Translations under genes and position numbers: made by a program
Shown here: positions 1 through 10,253 of the stretch, piece after piece
How the letters are laid out: each line of letters opens with the position of its first letter
Numbering within the stretch: the first letter of the stretch is position 1
From: Ciceribacter lividus
GTDB taxonomy: Bacteria; Pseudomonadota; Alphaproteobacteria; Rhizobiales; Rhizobiaceae
Assembly: GCF_003337715.1 (NCBI RefSeq)
Contig: NZ_QPIX01000002.1
Coordinates: 310,001 to 374,000, forward strand
Reading direction: 5' to 3'
DNA length: 64,000 nt
Notes under the pieces: generated by a model
The model's input: the letters and a program-made list of their open reading frames with translations, nothing else
Told to the model about the DNA's origin: nothing
Databases searched by the model: none

Positions 1-1
1 C

Positions 2-1303
2 GCCTGGCTCGGAACCGGCATTTCCTACCATGTCGGCGTCGACGGCATCTCGATGCTGTTCGTCATCCTGACGACGCTGCTCATGCCCTTCTGCATCCTC
101 GCGAGCTGGGTCTCGGTCGAGAAGCGCCTGAAGGACTACATGATCGCATTCCTGCTCCTCGAAACCCTGATGATCGGGGTGTTCGTGGCGCTCGACATCG
201 TGCTGTTCTACGTCTACTTCGAGGCAGGCCTGATCCCGATGTTCATCATCATCGGCGTCTGGGGCGGCAAGGATCGCGTCTACGCGTCCTACAAGTTCTT
301 CCTCTACACGCTCGCCGGCTCGGTGCTGATGCTGATCGCCATCATGGCGATGTACTGGGATGCCGGCACGACCGACATCACGCAGCTGCTCGCCCACAAG
401 TTCCCGGCGCAGATGCAAACCTGGCTGTGGCTCGCCTTCTTCGCCTCCTTCGCGGTGAAGATGCCGATGTGGCCGGTCCACACCTGGCTGCCGGATGCGC
501 ACGTGCAGGCCCCGACGGCCGGCTCGATGATCCTGGCGGGCATCCTGCTGAAGCTTGGCGGTTACGGCCTGCTGCGCTTCTCGCTGCCGATGTTCCCGCT
601 GGCGTCGGACTATTTCGCGCCGCTCGTTTACACCATGTCGGTGATCGCGATCATCTACACCTCGCTGGTGGCGATGATGCAGGAGGACATGAAGAAGCTG
701 ATCGCCTATTCGTCGATCGCGCACATGGGCTATGTCACCATGGGTACGTTTGCGGCGAACGTGCAGGGCGTGCAGGGCGCGATCTTCCAGATGCTGAGCC
801 ACGGCTTCGTATCGGCCGCGCTCTTCTTCTGCGTCGGCGTGATCTACGACCGCCTGCATACCCGCGAGATCGCGGCCTATGGCGGGCTGGTGAACAACAT
901 GCCGAAATACGCCGTCGCCTTCATGGTCTTCACCATGGCGAATGTCGGCCTTCCGGGCACGTCGGGCTTCATCGGCGAGTTCCTGACCCTGATCGGCGTC
1001 TTCCGCGCCAACACCTGGGTTGCGCTCTTCGCTGCGACCGGCGTCATCCTCTCGGCCGCTTACGCGCTCTGGCTCTATCGCCGGGTCGTGTTCGGCGCGC
1101 TCGAGAAGGAAAGCCTGAAGGCCATGCTCGACCTCTCGCTCCGCGAGAAGTTCATTCTCTATCCGCTGATTGCGCTCACCATTTTCTTCGGCGTCTATCC
1201 GGCTCCGATCTTCGATGCCACGGCCGCTTCGGTCGAGCTTCTGGTGAACAACTATTCGGCAGCATTGCAGGCGGCGCAGAACGTTGCGCTCACGGTGAAT
1301 TGA
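2..1303 (+). CDS. nuoM: NADH-quinone oxidoreductase subunit M (5' end cut off)
   Basis: Proton-pumping membrane subunit of respiratory complex I, in the inner membrane. The reading frame is open from base 2, upstream of the first ATG (53), and those codons look coding, so the gene begins outside the window; 433 residues are visible. The antiporter-like fold shows as many hydrophobic helices. The conserved TM5 glutamate lies in [12 protein letters not shown] and the lysine-bearing helix follows [13 protein letters not shown]. nuoN starts 18 bases after the stop, so this is the end of a nuo operon. Identification is secure; only the N-terminus is missing. Confidence 0.97.
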   Translation, partial: AWLGTGISYHVGVDGISMLFVILTTLLMPFCILASWVSVEKRLKDYMIAFLLLETLMIGVFVALDIVLFYVYFEAGLIPMFIIIGVWGGKDRVYASYKFFLYTLAGSVLMLIAIMAMYWDAGTTDITQLLAHKFPAQMQTWLWLAFFASFAVKMPMWPVHTWLPDAHVQAPTAGSMILAGILLKLGGYGLLRFSLPMFPLASDYFAPLVYTMSVIAIIYTSLVAMMQEDMKKLIAYSSIAHMGYVTMGTFAANVQGVQGAIFQMLSHGFVSAALFFCVGVIYDRLHTREIAAYGGLVNNMPKYAVAFMVFTMANVGLPGTSGFIGEFLTLIGVFRANTWVALFAATGVILSAAYALWLYRRVVFGALEKESLKAMLDLSLREKFILYPLIALTIFFGVYPAPIFDATAASVELLVNNYSAALQAAQNVALTVN

Positions 1304-1321
1304 CGACAGGACCCTTTGGAC

Positions 1322-2767
1322 ATGAACGCTGAAACACTCGTTGCAAGCCTGCATCTCGTCACACCGGAACTGATCCTCGCGGTCGGTGCCCTGGTGCTGC
1401 TGATGATTGGCGTATTCTCCGGAGACAAGTCCACGCCGACGGTGACCGGACTTGCCGTGGCGCTGCTGATCGCCTCGGGCCTGTGGATGGTGCTGGTACC
1501 CGCGGAAGGTTCTGCCTTCGGCGGCGCCTATCTGGCGGACGGCTATGCCCGCTTCATGAAGGTTCTCGCGCTGATCGGTTCGGTGACGGCGATGATCATG
1601 GCGGTCGGCCACGCCCGCTTCGACCATCTCGACCGTTTCGAATTCCCGGTCCTCCTGGTGCTGGCGACGCTCGGCATCATGCTGATGATTTCGGCGAACG
1701 ATCTCATCTCGCTTTACCTGTCGCTGGAACTGCAGTCGCTGGCGCTCTACGTCGTTGCGGCGATCAACCGTGACAGCTTGCGCTCGACGGAAGCCGGCCT
1801 GAAGTATTTCGTCCTCGGCGCACTGTCGTCCGGCATGCTGCTCTACGGCATGTCGCTGGTCTACGGCTTCACCGGCAACACCGGCTTCGACGAGATCGCC
1901 AAGGTCCTGATGGCGGGCAAGCCGCAGCTCGGGCTGATCTTCGGCCTCGTCTTCATCCTCGCCGGCCTCGCGTTCAAGATTTCCGCCGTGCCGTTCCACA
2001 TGTGGACGCCGGACGTCTACGAAGGCGCGCCGACGCCGGTCACCGCCTTCCTCGCCGCCGCCCCGAAGATCGGTGCGATGGCGATCTTCGTCCGTCTGGT
2101 CATCGGTGCCTTCCAGCCGGTCTTCGTCGAATGGCAGCAGGTCGTCGTCTTCATCTCGCTCGCCTCGATGCTGCTCGGTTCGTTCGCCGCGATCGGCCAG
2201 CGCAACATCAAGCGACTGATGGCCTATTCCTCGATCGGTCACATGGGCTACGCGCTCGTTGGTCTTGCCGCCGGCTCGAAGACGGGTGTGACGGGCGTCA
2301 TCGTCTACCTGGCGATATATCTCATCACCACGCTCGGCACCTTCGCCTGCATCATGGCGATGCGCGTCAAGGAAGGCGGCAATGTCGAGAACGTCGACGA
2401 TCTCGCTGGCCTTTCCACCACCAAGCCGTTCATGGCCGTGGTGCTGAGTGCGCTGATGTTCTCGCTCGCCGGCATCCCGCCGCTGGCCGGCTTCTTCGCG
2501 AAGTACTTCGTCTTCGTCGCAGCGGTCGAGGCGCAGCTCTATGGTCTCGCCATCATCGGCGTGCTCTCGTCGGTCGTCGGTGCCTACTACTACCTGCGCG
2601 TCGTGAAGGTCATGTGGTTCGATGATGCGAAGGTCGAGTTCACCCGCATCGCCGGCGAGCTTCGCCTGGTCTTCGGTCTGTCGGGTCTCTTCGTCGTCGG
2701 CTATCTGCTGGTCGGCGGTCCGCTCGACGTCATGGCCGAGGCTGCAGCCAAGACCCTCTTCTATTGA
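1322..2767 (+). CDS. nuoN: NADH-quinone oxidoreductase subunit N
   Basis: Third antiporter-like, proton-translocating membrane subunit of complex I. 481 residues, full length for the family, hydrophobic throughout. The conserved glutamate is in [12 protein letters not shown] and the lysine helix follows [23 protein letters not shown] chose ATG 1322 because an AGGA lies about ten bases upstream; an in-frame TTG at 1316 would be too close to it. It follows nuoM by 18 bases, and its TGA overlaps the TTG start of birA, which suggests coupled translation. Confidence 0.97.
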   Translation: MNAETLVASLHLVTPELILAVGALVLLMIGVFSGDKSTPTVTGLAVALLIASGLWMVLVPAEGSAFGGAYLADGYARFMKVLALIGSVTAMIMAVGHARFDHLDRFEFPVLLVLATLGIMLMISANDLISLYLSLELQSLALYVVAAINRDSLRSTEAGLKYFVLGALSSGMLLYGMSLVYGFTGNTGFDEIAKVLMAGKPQLGLIFGLVFILAGLAFKISAVPFHMWTPDVYEGAPTPVTAFLAAAPKIGAMAIFVRLVIGAFQPVFVEWQQVVVFISLASMLLGSFAAIGQRNIKRLMAYSSIGHMGYALVGLAAGSKTGVTGVIVYLAIYLITTLGTFACIMAMRVKEGGNVENVDDLAGLSTTKPFMAVVLSALMFSLAGIPPLAGFFAKYFVFVAAVEAQLYGLAIIGVLSSVVGAYYYLRVVKVMWFDDAKVEFTRIAGELRLVFGLSGLFVVGYLLVGGPLDVMAEAAAKTLFY

Positions 2768-3531
2768 GCGGGAACGGCACGTGCCGTCGGTTGTCGGTCG
2801 ACGACTTCCGGCACGAGGCGCATCGCGTCCTCGCCTCCACCAACAGTGAATGTCTCGCCCGCGCTCGCGCGGGCGATTCCGGTTTTCTGTGGCTGACCGC
2901 CGAAAGCCAGACGGGCGGACGCGGCCGGCGCGGCAGGGCATGGGTCTCCGAGCCGGGAAACCTCTACGCCTCGCTGCTTCTCGTCGATGCGGCACCGATG
3001 GAGCATATCTCGTCACTGCCGCTTGCCGTTGCCCTTGCCGTGCACGACGCAATCCGTGCCGTGCTGCCGGCGGATGCGCTGCCGCTCGAGATCAAGTGGC
3101 CGAACGACATCCTGATCGGCAGGGCGAAGACCTGCGGCATCCTGCTGGAAGGGGAGGCGCTGCCCGACGGGCGCCATGCGATCGCGATCGGGATCGGCAT
3201 CAACATTGTCCGGAAACCGGAGGGTACGGCCTATCCCGTCACCTCGCTTTCGGAGCACGGGGTGGCGGTTTCCCCGGAAGAACTCTTCGCGCGATTGTTC
3301 TCTTCTATGGCCGAGGTGCTGAACCTCTGGAACGCGGGACGGGGAACGGCGGCGGTCGTCGAACGCTGGCGCCGGCATGCCTGCGGGATCGGCGAAAAAA
3401 TCACCGTGAACCTGCCGGACCGGTCGATTTCCGGTTACTTTGCAGGAATTGATGATAAAGGCTATCTCCTGCTCGATCGCGGCCCGGAAGGGCAGATGGC
3501 GATCGCGGCCGGTGACGTATTCTTTGGTTGA
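2764..3531 (+). CDS. birA: Biotin--[acetyl-CoA-carboxylase] ligase
   Basis: Activates biotin with ATP and transfers it to the lysine of the biotin carboxyl carrier protein, here AccB, encoded at 48773-49243. 255 residues. The biotin/ATP loop GRGRRGR is at residues 52-58 and KWPND at 111-115. There is no N-terminal helix-turn-helix, so this is the monofunctional enzyme and not the E. coli-type repressor. The start is a TTG overlapping the nuoN stop (TTGA); a second in-frame TTG lies at 2791, so the exact start is uncertain. birA after nuoN is a common alphaproteobacterial order. Confidence 0.93.
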   Translation: MSGNGTCRRLSVDDFRHEAHRVLASTNSECLARARAGDSGFLWLTAESQTGGRGRRGRAWVSEPGNLYASLLLVDAAPMEHISSLPLAVALAVHDAIRAVLPADALPLEIKWPNDILIGRAKTCGILLEGEALPDGRHAIAIGIGINIVRKPEGTAYPVTSLSEHGVAVSPEELFARLFSSMAEVLNLWNAGRGTAAVVERWRRHACGIGEKITVNLPDRSISGYFAGIDDKGYLLLDRGPEGQMAIAAGDVFFG

Positions 3532-3548
3532 ACTGGTACAAGGGAAGA

Positions 3549-5216
3549 ATGGCAAAGCAAGAAGAACTGGTGTTCCTGCCGCTCGGCGGCGTCGGCGAGA
3601 TCGGCATGAACCTCGCACTATACGGCTATGGAACGCCGTCGAACCGCCAATGGATCATGGTCGACTGCGGGGTCACTTTCCCCGGGCCGGACCTGCCGGG
3701 CGTCGACCTCGTGCTTCCCGACATACGCTTCATCGAGGCGCAGAAGCGCAACCTCAAGGCCATCATCATCACCCATGCCCATGAGGACCACTACGGCGGC
3801 CTGAACGACGTCTGGCCGGGCCTCAACGTTCCGGTCTATGCCTCTGCCTTCACCGCCGGGATGCTGGAAGCCAAGCGCGACTACGAGGGTAGCCGCGCTG
3901 ATATTCCGGTAACGCCCTTCAAGGCGGGCGACCGGATCAATGTCGGGCCGTTCAGCATCGAGGCGGTCGGCGTCAACCATTCCATTCCCGAACCGATGTC
4001 GCTGGTGATCCGCACGCCGCTCGGCAATGTGATCCACACGGGCGACTGGAAGATCGACCATGCGCCCTCGCTCGGGCCGCTGACCGACGAGACGCGTTTC
4101 CGCGAGCTCGGCGACGAGGGCGTGCTGGCGCTGATGTGCGACAGCACGAACGCCATGCGCGACGGCGTATCGCCGTCCGAGCAGCAGGTGTCCGACGGTC
4201 TCCGCCAGATCATCGAGACGGCGGAAGGGCGCGTCGCGATCACCACCTTCTCGTCGAATGTCGGGCGCATCCGCTCGATCGCGCAGGCCGCGGAAGCGGC
4301 TGGCCGCGAGGTTCTCCTGCTCGGCAGTTCGCTGAAGCGCGTCGTCGCCGTCGCCGCCGATATCGGGCTCATGGAGGGTGTGAAGCCTTTCATCGCCGAA
4401 GACGAGTTCGGCTATATTCCGCGCGACAAGGTGGTGGTCATCCTGACCGGCAGCCAGGGCGAACCGCGGGCGGCGCTCGCAAGGATCGCCCGTGACGAAA
4501 TGCGCAATGTCGCCTTCGCCGCCGGCGATACGATCGTCTTCTCCTCGCGGACCATTCCGGGCAACGAGAAGGCGATCCAGGACATCAAGAACGGCCTGGT
4601 CGACCAGGGCCTCCACATCGTCACCGACAGCGAGGCGCTGGTCCATGTCTCCGGCCATCCGCGGCGTAACGAATTGCTGCAGATGTACGAATGGACCCGG
4701 CCGCAGATGGTCGTGCCGGTGCATGGCGAGGCAGCGCACCTGACGGCGCAGGCCGAGCTTGCCCTGCAGTCTGGCGTCAAGACAGTTCCGAAAGTGCGCA
4801 ACGGCGACATGCTTCGCCTGGCACCCGGTCCGGCCGAGGTCGTCGACCAGGCGCCGTTCGGCCGCGTCTACAAGGACGGCAAGCTCGTCGGCGACTTCGA
4901 AGAGATGGGGATCGGCGAACGCCGCAAGCTTTCCTATGTCGGCCATGTCTCGGTCAACGTGCTGCTCGACAGCCGTTACGACTTCCTTGGCGATCCGGAC
5001 GTTGTCGCCTGCGGGCTGCCGCAAGTGGACGAGGAGGGTGAGGACATCGAAGACACCCTCTATGACGCCATCCTCGGCGCGGTGGAAAGCATCCCGCGGG
5101 TCCGGCGCAAGGACCTCGATGTCGTGCGCGAGAGCATCCGTCGCGCCGTTCGTGCCGCCGCCAACGAAGCCTGGGGCAAGAAGCCGGTGGTGACCGTTTT
5201 CGTGACGAAAGTCTGA
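3549..5216 (+). CDS. rnj: Ribonuclease J
   Basis: Metallo-beta-lactamase/beta-CASP ribonuclease with 5'-3' exo- and endonuclease activity in mRNA decay and rRNA maturation. 555 residues. The zinc-binding HAHEDH is at residues 76-81. The beta-CASP domain (with FSSNVGR and SSRTIPGNE) and the C-terminal domain follow. ATG 3549 has AGGGAAG just upstream and lies 18 bases after birA; an in-frame TTG at 3528 would overlap birA and lacks support. This window also encodes RNase E and RNase R, the combination usual in alphaproteobacteria. Confidence 0.95.
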   Translation: MAKQEELVFLPLGGVGEIGMNLALYGYGTPSNRQWIMVDCGVTFPGPDLPGVDLVLPDIRFIEAQKRNLKAIIITHAHEDHYGGLNDVWPGLNVPVYASAFTAGMLEAKRDYEGSRADIPVTPFKAGDRINVGPFSIEAVGVNHSIPEPMSLVIRTPLGNVIHTGDWKIDHAPSLGPLTDETRFRELGDEGVLALMCDSTNAMRDGVSPSEQQVSDGLRQIIETAEGRVAITTFSSNVGRIRSIAQAAEAAGREVLLLGSSLKRVVAVAADIGLMEGVKPFIAEDEFGYIPRDKVVVILTGSQGEPRAALARIARDEMRNVAFAAGDTIVFSSRTIPGNEKAIQDIKNGLVDQGLHIVTDSEALVHVSGHPRRNELLQMYEWTRPQMVVPVHGEAAHLTAQAELALQSGVKTVPKVRNGDMLRLAPGPAEVVDQAPFGRVYKDGKLVGDFEEMGIGERRKLSYVGHVSVNVLLDSRYDFLGDPDVVACGLPQVDEEGEDIEDTLYDAILGAVESIPRVRRKDLDVVRESIRRAVRAAANEAWGKKPVVTVFVTKV

Positions 5217-5289
5217 GTGACGGGCGAACGGTTCCCGGTATAGGGTCCGCCGCGTCCGCAATCTCTGTTTCGTTCGAAGGGAGTATTCC

Positions 5290-5694
5290 ATGCTTGGACG
5301 GGTCAATCACGTCGCCATCGCCGTACCGGATCTCGAGGCCGCGACGGCGTCCTATCGCGACATGCTGGGCGCTACCGTCTCCGCGCCGCAGTCCCTGCCG
5401 GAACATGGCGTCACCGTCGTCTTCGTGGAACTGCCGAACACCAAGATCGAGTTGCTCGAGCCGCTCGGCGCCGACTCGCCGATCGCGGCCTTTCTCGCGA
5501 AGAACCCCGCCGGCGGCATGCACCACATCTGTTACGAGGTCGATGACATTCTCGCCGCGCGTGACCGGCTGACGGAAAGCGGTGCGCGCGTGCTCGGTGG
5601 CGGCGAACCGAAAACCGGCGCTCACGGAAAGCCAGTACTCTTCCTTCATCCGAAGGATTTCAACGGAACGCTGATCGAGCTCGAACAGCTCTGA
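5290..5694 (+). CDS. mce: Methylmalonyl-CoA epimerase
   Basis: Interconverts (R)- and (S)-methylmalonyl-CoA in propionyl-CoA metabolism. 134 residues, the usual size, with two vicinal-oxygen-chelate repeats. Metal ligands are visible in the N-terminal VNHVAIAV, in GMHHICYEVDD and in the C-terminal glutamate of TLIELEQL. A purine-rich GAAGGGA precedes the ATG by about seven bases. It lies 73 bases after rnj on the same strand, and the same neighbours are found together in many rhizobia. Confidence 0.93.
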   Translation: MLGRVNHVAIAVPDLEAATASYRDMLGATVSAPQSLPEHGVTVVFVELPNTKIELLEPLGADSPIAAFLAKNPAGGMHHICYEVDDILAARDRLTESGARVLGGGEPKTGAHGKPVLFLHPKDFNGTLIELEQL

Positions 5695-5754
5695 CCTTTC
5701 TGCTTTTGTGCCTTCCGGCCGCGCGAAGCGCCCCGGCGATCATTGCCTCGGGGG

Positions 5755-5783
5755 TTTGTGCCGGCGATCCGTTCGGCCTATAA
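5755..5783 (+). promoter_or_regulatory. Predicted sigma-70 promoter for the DUF1467 gene
   Basis: A TTTGTG box at 5755-5760 and CTATAA at 5778-5783 are separated by 17 bases, matching the rhizobial housekeeping pattern. The following leader carries a GACACCC/GGGTGTC hairpin (5821-5838) just before the start codon at 5853. Confidence 0.45.
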
Positions 5784-5852
5784 GGTGCCGACGCGGCGTG
5801 CCGCGGCTCGAAAAAATGACGACACCCGGGCGGGTGTCCCGGAGTTCTCGAC

Positions 5853-6122
5853 ATGCCCTTTCTCTCGTCCTTTGCCGTCTATTTCATCATCTGGTGGATC
5901 ACCCTGTTCGCTGTTCTGCCGATCGGGCTGAAGACGCAGGACGAAGAGAAGGATGTGGTGCCCGGCAGCGTCGGGAGTGCGCCGGCCCGGTTCCGCGGTG
6001 GCCGTGTCGTCCTTCTGACGACGGTGATCTCCGGCGTCATCTACGCGGGGTGGTTCATCGCCTCGACCTATTTCGGGATCAGTGTCGACAGCCTGCCGCA
6101 GATCATGCCGCGTTTCGATTGA
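5853..6122 (+). CDS. DUF1467 family small membrane protein
   Basis: 89 residues with two hydrophobic segments: an N-terminal helix with the motif YFIIWWITLF followed by LPIGLKTQ, and a second helix near residues 50-70. This is the typical length and pattern of the DUF1467 family, a widespread alphaproteobacterial inner-membrane protein of unknown function. It is placed between mce and proS as in other rhizobia. An RNA hairpin (5821-5838) lies just upstream of the start, which could affect translation. Confidence 0.85.
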   Translation: MPFLSSFAVYFIIWWITLFAVLPIGLKTQDEEKDVVPGSVGSAPARFRGGRVVLLTTVISGVIYAGWFIASTYFGISVDSLPQIMPRFD

Positions 6123-6206
6123 GGTGTCTGGCGTCCGAGGGCGAGCTTGACAGCCCTGGAAGCGTGCTTTCGAGCATCTTCGGCTCGTGCTCGTTGTCTG
6201 GAAAGC

Positions 6207-6235
6207 AAAAAAAAACAAGGTCGTATGACCTTGTT
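6207..6235 (-). terminator. Intrinsic terminator of the sRNA
   Basis: Nine-base-pair perfect stem with a GTAT/ATAC loop and a nine-base T run on the minus strand. On the plus strand the T tract is only two or three bases, so it acts mainly for the minus strand. Confidence 0.8.
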
Positions 6236-6354
6236 TGAAAGTATCGCGTGATCCTTAACCTGTTACGGGGCAGCGAACGGGCGCGCCAAAGATCTGATCC
6301 TCCCAAGATTTAACCGCGAGTACGGCAAGAATTTAAGCTCCTTGCCTGTTTTGT
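6207..6354 (-). ncRNA. Probable alpha-r9 (Smr9C-like) trans-encoded sRNA
   Basis: A canonical intrinsic terminator is visible in minus orientation: nine-base stem AACAAGGTC/GACCTTGTT with a four-base loop at 6214-6235, then a run of Ts (A-run 6207-6215 on the plus strand). Upstream on the same strand there is GTGACA (plus 6384-6389), 16 bases, then CTAGCG (plus 6362-6367), placing the start near 6354. That gives an RNA of about 148 nt. From memory, the S. meliloti sRNA Smr9C (about 149 nt) lies in this same interval beside proS. No reading frame fits, and neither neighbour is on the minus strand. Confidence 0.7.
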
Positions 6355-6361
6355 GGGCTCA

Positions 6362-6389
6362 CGCTAGCCCAAAGTTTGAACGTTGTCAC
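6362..6389 (-). promoter_or_regulatory. Predicted promoter of the alpha-r9-like sRNA
   Basis: On the minus strand GTGACA (plus 6384-6389) and CTAGCG (plus 6362-6367) are separated by 16 bases, close to the rhizobial sigma-70 pattern. The expected start, about seven bases further on, gives an RNA ending exactly at the terminator at 6207. Confidence 0.45.
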
Positions 6390-6666
6390 GTCCAATTTTT
6401 GTATTTTTGCTACAGTCCGTGAAAAAATTCGATGATGCCCAAATGTCGCAGGCCGAGCGGGCAAAACAGGCCCGCCGACAGCCTGTGGACGCCGCGCAGA
6501 CAGGCGATGTGGCGGGTGCAGGTGCCGACGGGCAGGCGCGTCGGATGGCAGGCGGGTTGCGGGTTTTCATCCCATCCGGAAACAGCTATGAACGCAGCCA
6601 CACCAACCGTTGTCACGGCTGATTCCGCGAAAATGCGCGGGCGCCACTACCTGTCTGGAATTCGTT
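6390..6666 (+). other. proS leader region, no gene seen
   Basis: The 277 bases between the sRNA promoter and proS hold no convincing reading frame in frame with proS and no T-box-like or other riboswitch I recognise. They must contain the proS promoter. The first part is AT-rich (TTTTTGTATTTTTG near 6397); the second is ordinary high-GC sequence. Confidence 0.4.
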
Positions 6667-7989
6667 ATGCGTCTGTCACGCTATTTTATGCCCATCCTCA
6701 AGGAAAATCCGAAGGAAGCGGAGATCGTCTCGCACCGCCTGATGCTGCGTGCCGGCATGATCCGACAGCAGAGCCAGGGGATCTATTCCTGGCTGCCGCT
6801 GGGCAAGCGCGTGCTCGACAAGGTCAACAAGATCATCCGCGAGGAGCAGAACCGCGCCGGCGCCATCGAGATCCTGATGCCGACGCTGCAGTCGGCCGAA
6901 CTCTGGCAGGAGAGCGGTCGCTATGATGATTACGGCAAGGAGATGTTGCGCATCAAGGACCGGCAGGACCGGCCGATGCTCTACGGCCCGACCAACGAGG
7001 AGATGGTCACTGACATCTTCCGCTCCTACGTCAAGTCCTACAAGGACCTGCCGCTGAACCTCTACCATATCCAGTTGAAGTTCCGCGATGAGATCCGTCC
7101 GCGCTTCGGCACCATGCGCTCGCGCGAATTCATGATGAAGGACGCCTATTCCTTCGACCTCACCATGGAAGCGGCCGTGCACTCCTACAACAAGATGTTC
7201 GCGGCCTATCTGCGCACCTTCGACCGGCTCGGCCTCCGGGCGATCCCGATGCGCGCCGACACCGGCCCGATCGGCGGCAATCACAGCCACGAGTTCATCA
7301 TTCTCGCCGAGACCGGCGAGTCGGAAGTCTTCTGCCACAAGGATTTCGTCAATTTCGACATTCCGGGCGTAGACACCGACTTCGACGATGTCCGGGGCCT
7401 GCAGGCGATCTTCGACAAGTGGACCTCGCTCTACGCCGCGACCTCCGAGATGCATGACGAGGCGGCCTTCGCCGCCGTTCCGGAAGGCGAGCGCCTTTCC
7501 GCGCGCGGCATCGAGGTCGGCCATATTTTCTACTTCGGCACCAAGTATTCCGAGCCGATGGGCGCGAAGGTTCAGGGCCCCGACGGCAAGGAGCATACCG
7601 TGCACATGGGATCCTACGGCATCGGCCCGACGCGCCTCGTCCCGGCGATCATCGAAGCCTCGCACGACGACACCGGCATCATCTGGCCGGCCTCGGTCGC
7701 GCCCTTCGATGCGGTCGTGATCAACATGAAGGCCGGCGACACGGCCTGCGACGCCACCTGTGACGCGATCTATGCTGCGCTTTCGAACGCCGGCACGGAC
7801 GTGCTGCTCGACGACACCGATGACCGCGCCGGTACCAAGTTCGCCACCGCGGACCTCATCGGCGTTCCCGTCCAGGTCATCGCCGGCCCGCGCTCTGTCG
7901 CCAACGGCGAGGTCGAGCTCAAGGACCGCAAGACCGGCGCGCGTGAAACAATGACGGTAGAAGCGGCCATCAACAAGCTGGTCGGCTGA
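6667..7989 (+). CDS. proS: Prolyl-tRNA synthetase (short bacterial type)
   Basis: Charges tRNA-Pro with proline in the cytoplasm. 440 residues: the short alphaproteobacterial form that lacks the large editing insertion of the E. coli enzyme. Class II motif 2 is seen in [17 protein letters not shown], motif 3 in [10 protein letters not shown], and a C-terminal anticodon-binding domain begins near residue 345. The start is ATG 6667 (MRLSRYF); upstream in-frame codons to 6610 are not conserved in style. lolC begins 20 bases after the stop. Confidence 0.96.
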   Translation: MRLSRYFMPILKENPKEAEIVSHRLMLRAGMIRQQSQGIYSWLPLGKRVLDKVNKIIREEQNRAGAIEILMPTLQSAELWQESGRYDDYGKEMLRIKDRQDRPMLYGPTNEEMVTDIFRSYVKSYKDLPLNLYHIQLKFRDEIRPRFGTMRSREFMMKDAYSFDLTMEAAVHSYNKMFAAYLRTFDRLGLRAIPMRADTGPIGGNHSHEFIILAETGESEVFCHKDFVNFDIPGVDTDFDDVRGLQAIFDKWTSLYAATSEMHDEAAFAAVPEGERLSARGIEVGHIFYFGTKYSEPMGAKVQGPDGKEHTVHMGSYGIGPTRLVPAIIEASHDDTGIIWPASVAPFDAVVINMKAGDTACDATCDAIYAALSNAGTDVLLDDTDDRAGTKFATADLIGVPVQVIAGPRSVANGEVELKDRKTGARETMTVEAAINKLVG

Positions 7990-8009
7990 TTGCCGGTCGA
8001 GGAGGCGAG

Positions 8010-9317
8010 ATGACAAGCGCAGTCGAAGGCCGCGAGGCGGACAAGGTCACCCCGAGCCCGTCGGCGCGGCCGTTCTCCGCCTTCGAGCGCATCGTCGCCT
8101 GGCGCTATTTGCGCGCCCGGCGGAAGGAGGCGTTCATTTCGGTGATCGCCGGCTTCTCCTTCGTCGGCATCATGCTCGGCGTCGCGACGCTCATCATCGT
8201 CATGGCGGTGATGAACGGCTTCCGCACCGAACTCATCTCGCGAATCCTCGGCATCAACGGCCACATGATCGTGCAGCCGGTCGACGGACCGCTCGACAAC
8301 TATGCGGAGCTTGCCGACAAGTTCTCCGGCATCGCCGGTGTCACGATGGCGCTGCCGCTCGTCGAGGGGCAGACGCTTGCCTCCGGCCGTGGCGGGGCGG
8401 GAACCGGTGCGCTGGTGCGTGGCATCCGCGCCGACGACCTCACCAAGCTCAAGACGGTCTCGAACAACATCCGTGCCGGCGACATGGTCGGCTTTGCGGC
8501 GGGGCAGGGCGTCCTTATCGGCTCGCGCATGGCGAACGAACTCGGGCTCACGGCCGGCGATACGATCACGCTCGTCTCGCCGGAAGGCGATGTCACGCCG
8601 CTCGGGGTCAATCCGCGGGTAAAATCCTATACCGTCTCCGGCATCTTCGAGATCGGCATGTCGGAATACGACGCCTCGATCATCTACATGCCGCTCGAGG
8701 AGGCGCAGCTCTATTTCAATGCCGAGGGCATCGTCCAGTCGATCGAACTTTTCGTCGCCGATCCGGACCTCGTCGACGAGCTGCGGCCGAAGGTCGAGGA
8801 AGCGGCCGGGCGACAGATCTTCATCACCGACTGGCGCCAGCGCAACCAGACCTTCTTCTCGGCCCTGCAGGTCGAGCGCAACGTGATGTTCATGATCCTG
8901 ACGCTGATCGTGCTCGTCGCCGCGCTCAACATCATCTCGGGCCTCATCATGCTGGTGAAGGACAAGGGAAGCGACATCGCGATCCTGCGCACCATGGGTG
9001 CGACCGCCGGTTCGATCATGCGCATCTTCTTCATGACCGGCGCGGCGATCGGCGTCACCGGCACCTTCGCCGGGGTGGCCCTCGGTGTCGTCGTCTGCCT
9101 CAACATCGAATCGATCCGCGGCTTCTTCTCCTGGGTCAGCGGCACGGTGCTCTTCGATCCTGAACTCTACTTCCTGAGCCAGCTTCCGGCCGATATGAAC
9201 GTCGGCGAGACGATGTCCGTCGTCATCATGGCGCTGACGCTCTCCTTCCTGGCGACGCTCTTCCCCGCCTGGCGCGCCTCGCGGCTCGACCCCGTACAGG
9301 CCCTCCGCTACGAATAA
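8010..9317 (+). CDS. lolC: Lipoprotein-releasing ABC transporter permease LolC/LolE
   Basis: Inner-membrane permease that, with LolD, hands outer-membrane lipoproteins to the periplasmic carrier LolA. 435 residues: one N-terminal transmembrane helix near residues 45-70, a large periplasmic domain, then three C-terminal helices (about 290-425) ending [18 protein letters not shown], the MacB/FtsX family signature. GAGGAG precedes the ATG. Only one permease gene is present here, as in many alphaproteobacteria where a single protein serves for LolC and LolE. It is co-oriented and nearly contiguous with proS and lolD. Confidence 0.94.
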   Translation: MTSAVEGREADKVTPSPSARPFSAFERIVAWRYLRARRKEAFISVIAGFSFVGIMLGVATLIIVMAVMNGFRTELISRILGINGHMIVQPVDGPLDNYAELADKFSGIAGVTMALPLVEGQTLASGRGGAGTGALVRGIRADDLTKLKTVSNNIRAGDMVGFAAGQGVLIGSRMANELGLTAGDTITLVSPEGDVTPLGVNPRVKSYTVSGIFEIGMSEYDASIIYMPLEEAQLYFNAEGIVQSIELFVADPDLVDELRPKVEEAAGRQIFITDWRQRNQTFFSALQVERNVMFMILTLIVLVAALNIISGLIMLVKDKGSDIAILRTMGATAGSIMRIFFMTGAAIGVTGTFAGVALGVVVCLNIESIRGFFSWVSGTVLFDPELYFLSQLPADMNVGETMSVVIMALTLSFLATLFPAWRASRLDPVQALRYE

Positions 9318-9319
9318 GG

Positions 9320-10021
9320 ATGCCGCTTTCCATGGCCACCGACAAAGTCCTCGCGCTTACCGGGATCGATCGCAATTACGGGCAGGGCGAGACGCTGCTG
9401 AGCATCCTGAAGGGTGCCGAATTCAGCCTCGAGAGCGGCGAGACGGTGGCGCTTGTCGCCCCGTCGGGAACGGGCAAGTCGACGCTTCTGCACGTCGCTG
9501 GCCTGCTCGAGCATCCCGACGCCGGCGAAGTCGTGATCGGCGGGGAAGCCTGTTCGGGGCTCTCCGAGGACCGCCGTACCGCCGTGCGGCGGCGCTCGAT
9601 CGGCTTCGTCTACCAGTTCCATCACCTGCTGCCGGAATTCTCCGCGCTCGAGAACATCATGATGCCGCAGCTCATCGCCGGGCTTTCCATGGCCGAGGCC
9701 AAGGAGCGGGCCACGCAGCTTCTCGACTACATGCGGATCGGCCACCGTGCCGACCATCGGCCGGCGGAGCTATCGGGCGGCGAACAGCAGCGCGTGGCGA
9801 TTGCCCGCGCCGTCGCCAACGCGCCGCTCGTGCTGCTCGCCGACGAGCCGACTGGCAATCTCGACCCGGAGACGGCATCCTACGTCTTCTCCGCTTTGCG
9901 TGCGCTGGTCCGCCAGTCGGGGCTCGCCGCGCTGATTGCCACCCATAATCACGAACTGGCCCAGCGCATGGACCGCTGCGTGACGATCGTCGACGGCAAA
10001 ATCGTCGATTACGCGGTCTGA
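9320..10021 (+). CDS. lolD: Lipoprotein-releasing ABC transporter ATPase LolD
   Basis: Cytoplasmic ATPase that powers lipoprotein release through LolC/E. 233 residues from ATG 9320. The Walker A motif is APSGTGKST, the ABC signature [13 protein letters not shown] and Walker [12 protein letters not shown]. The start is ambiguous: ATG 9320 lies two bases after the lolC stop with no room for a ribosome site, while ATG 9332 (MATDKV) has AAGGA eleven bases upstream and would give 229 residues. Confidence 0.94.
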   Translation: MPLSMATDKVLALTGIDRNYGQGETLLSILKGAEFSLESGETVALVAPSGTGKSTLLHVAGLLEHPDAGEVVIGGEACSGLSEDRRTAVRRRSIGFVYQFHHLLPEFSALENIMMPQLIAGLSMAEAKERATQLLDYMRIGHRADHRPAELSGGEQQRVAIARAVANAPLVLLADEPTGNLDPETASYVFSALRALVRQSGLAALIATHNHELAQRMDRCVTIVDGKIVDYAV

Positions 10022-10197
10022 GACGCTTCCGGACGGCCGCGGCGACGACAGCCGCGGTGCCGGCGCAAACTGCCGCCAACGTTCCCGCTCCTTTGTCTTC
10101 GCCCGGCGAGAGCCCCTGCAGGGGCGCGCCGTAGTCGCGTTGCCCCTATGTTCGCGCGCATTCGCGTCGTTGATCGAACCATATGACCCTTTTTGGG

Positions 10198-10226
10198 TTG
10201 ACAAAGGAACAAAGAGGGAACAAAAT
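10198..10226 (+). promoter_or_regulatory. Promoter with embedded LexA (SOS) box
   Basis: A perfect TTGACA (10198-10203) and a CAAAAT -10 (10221-10226) are separated by 17 bases. Between and overlapping them lies GAAC-AAAGAGG-GAAC (10207-10221), the exact direct-repeat LexA box of alphaproteobacteria. A repressor bound here would block RNA polymerase, so the downstream small gene should be induced by DNA damage. The site and spacing are seen directly; regulation is inferred. Confidence 0.8.
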
Positions 10227-10253
10227 AAAAACATAACGAGTAAGGAGTGAGCC

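Noticed and set aside
3618-5306. Long minus-strand open frame antisense to RNase J
   Set aside because: High GC makes antisense frames long; the residues are Arg/Ala/Asp-rich without domain motifs, and the plus strand carries a clear RNase J.
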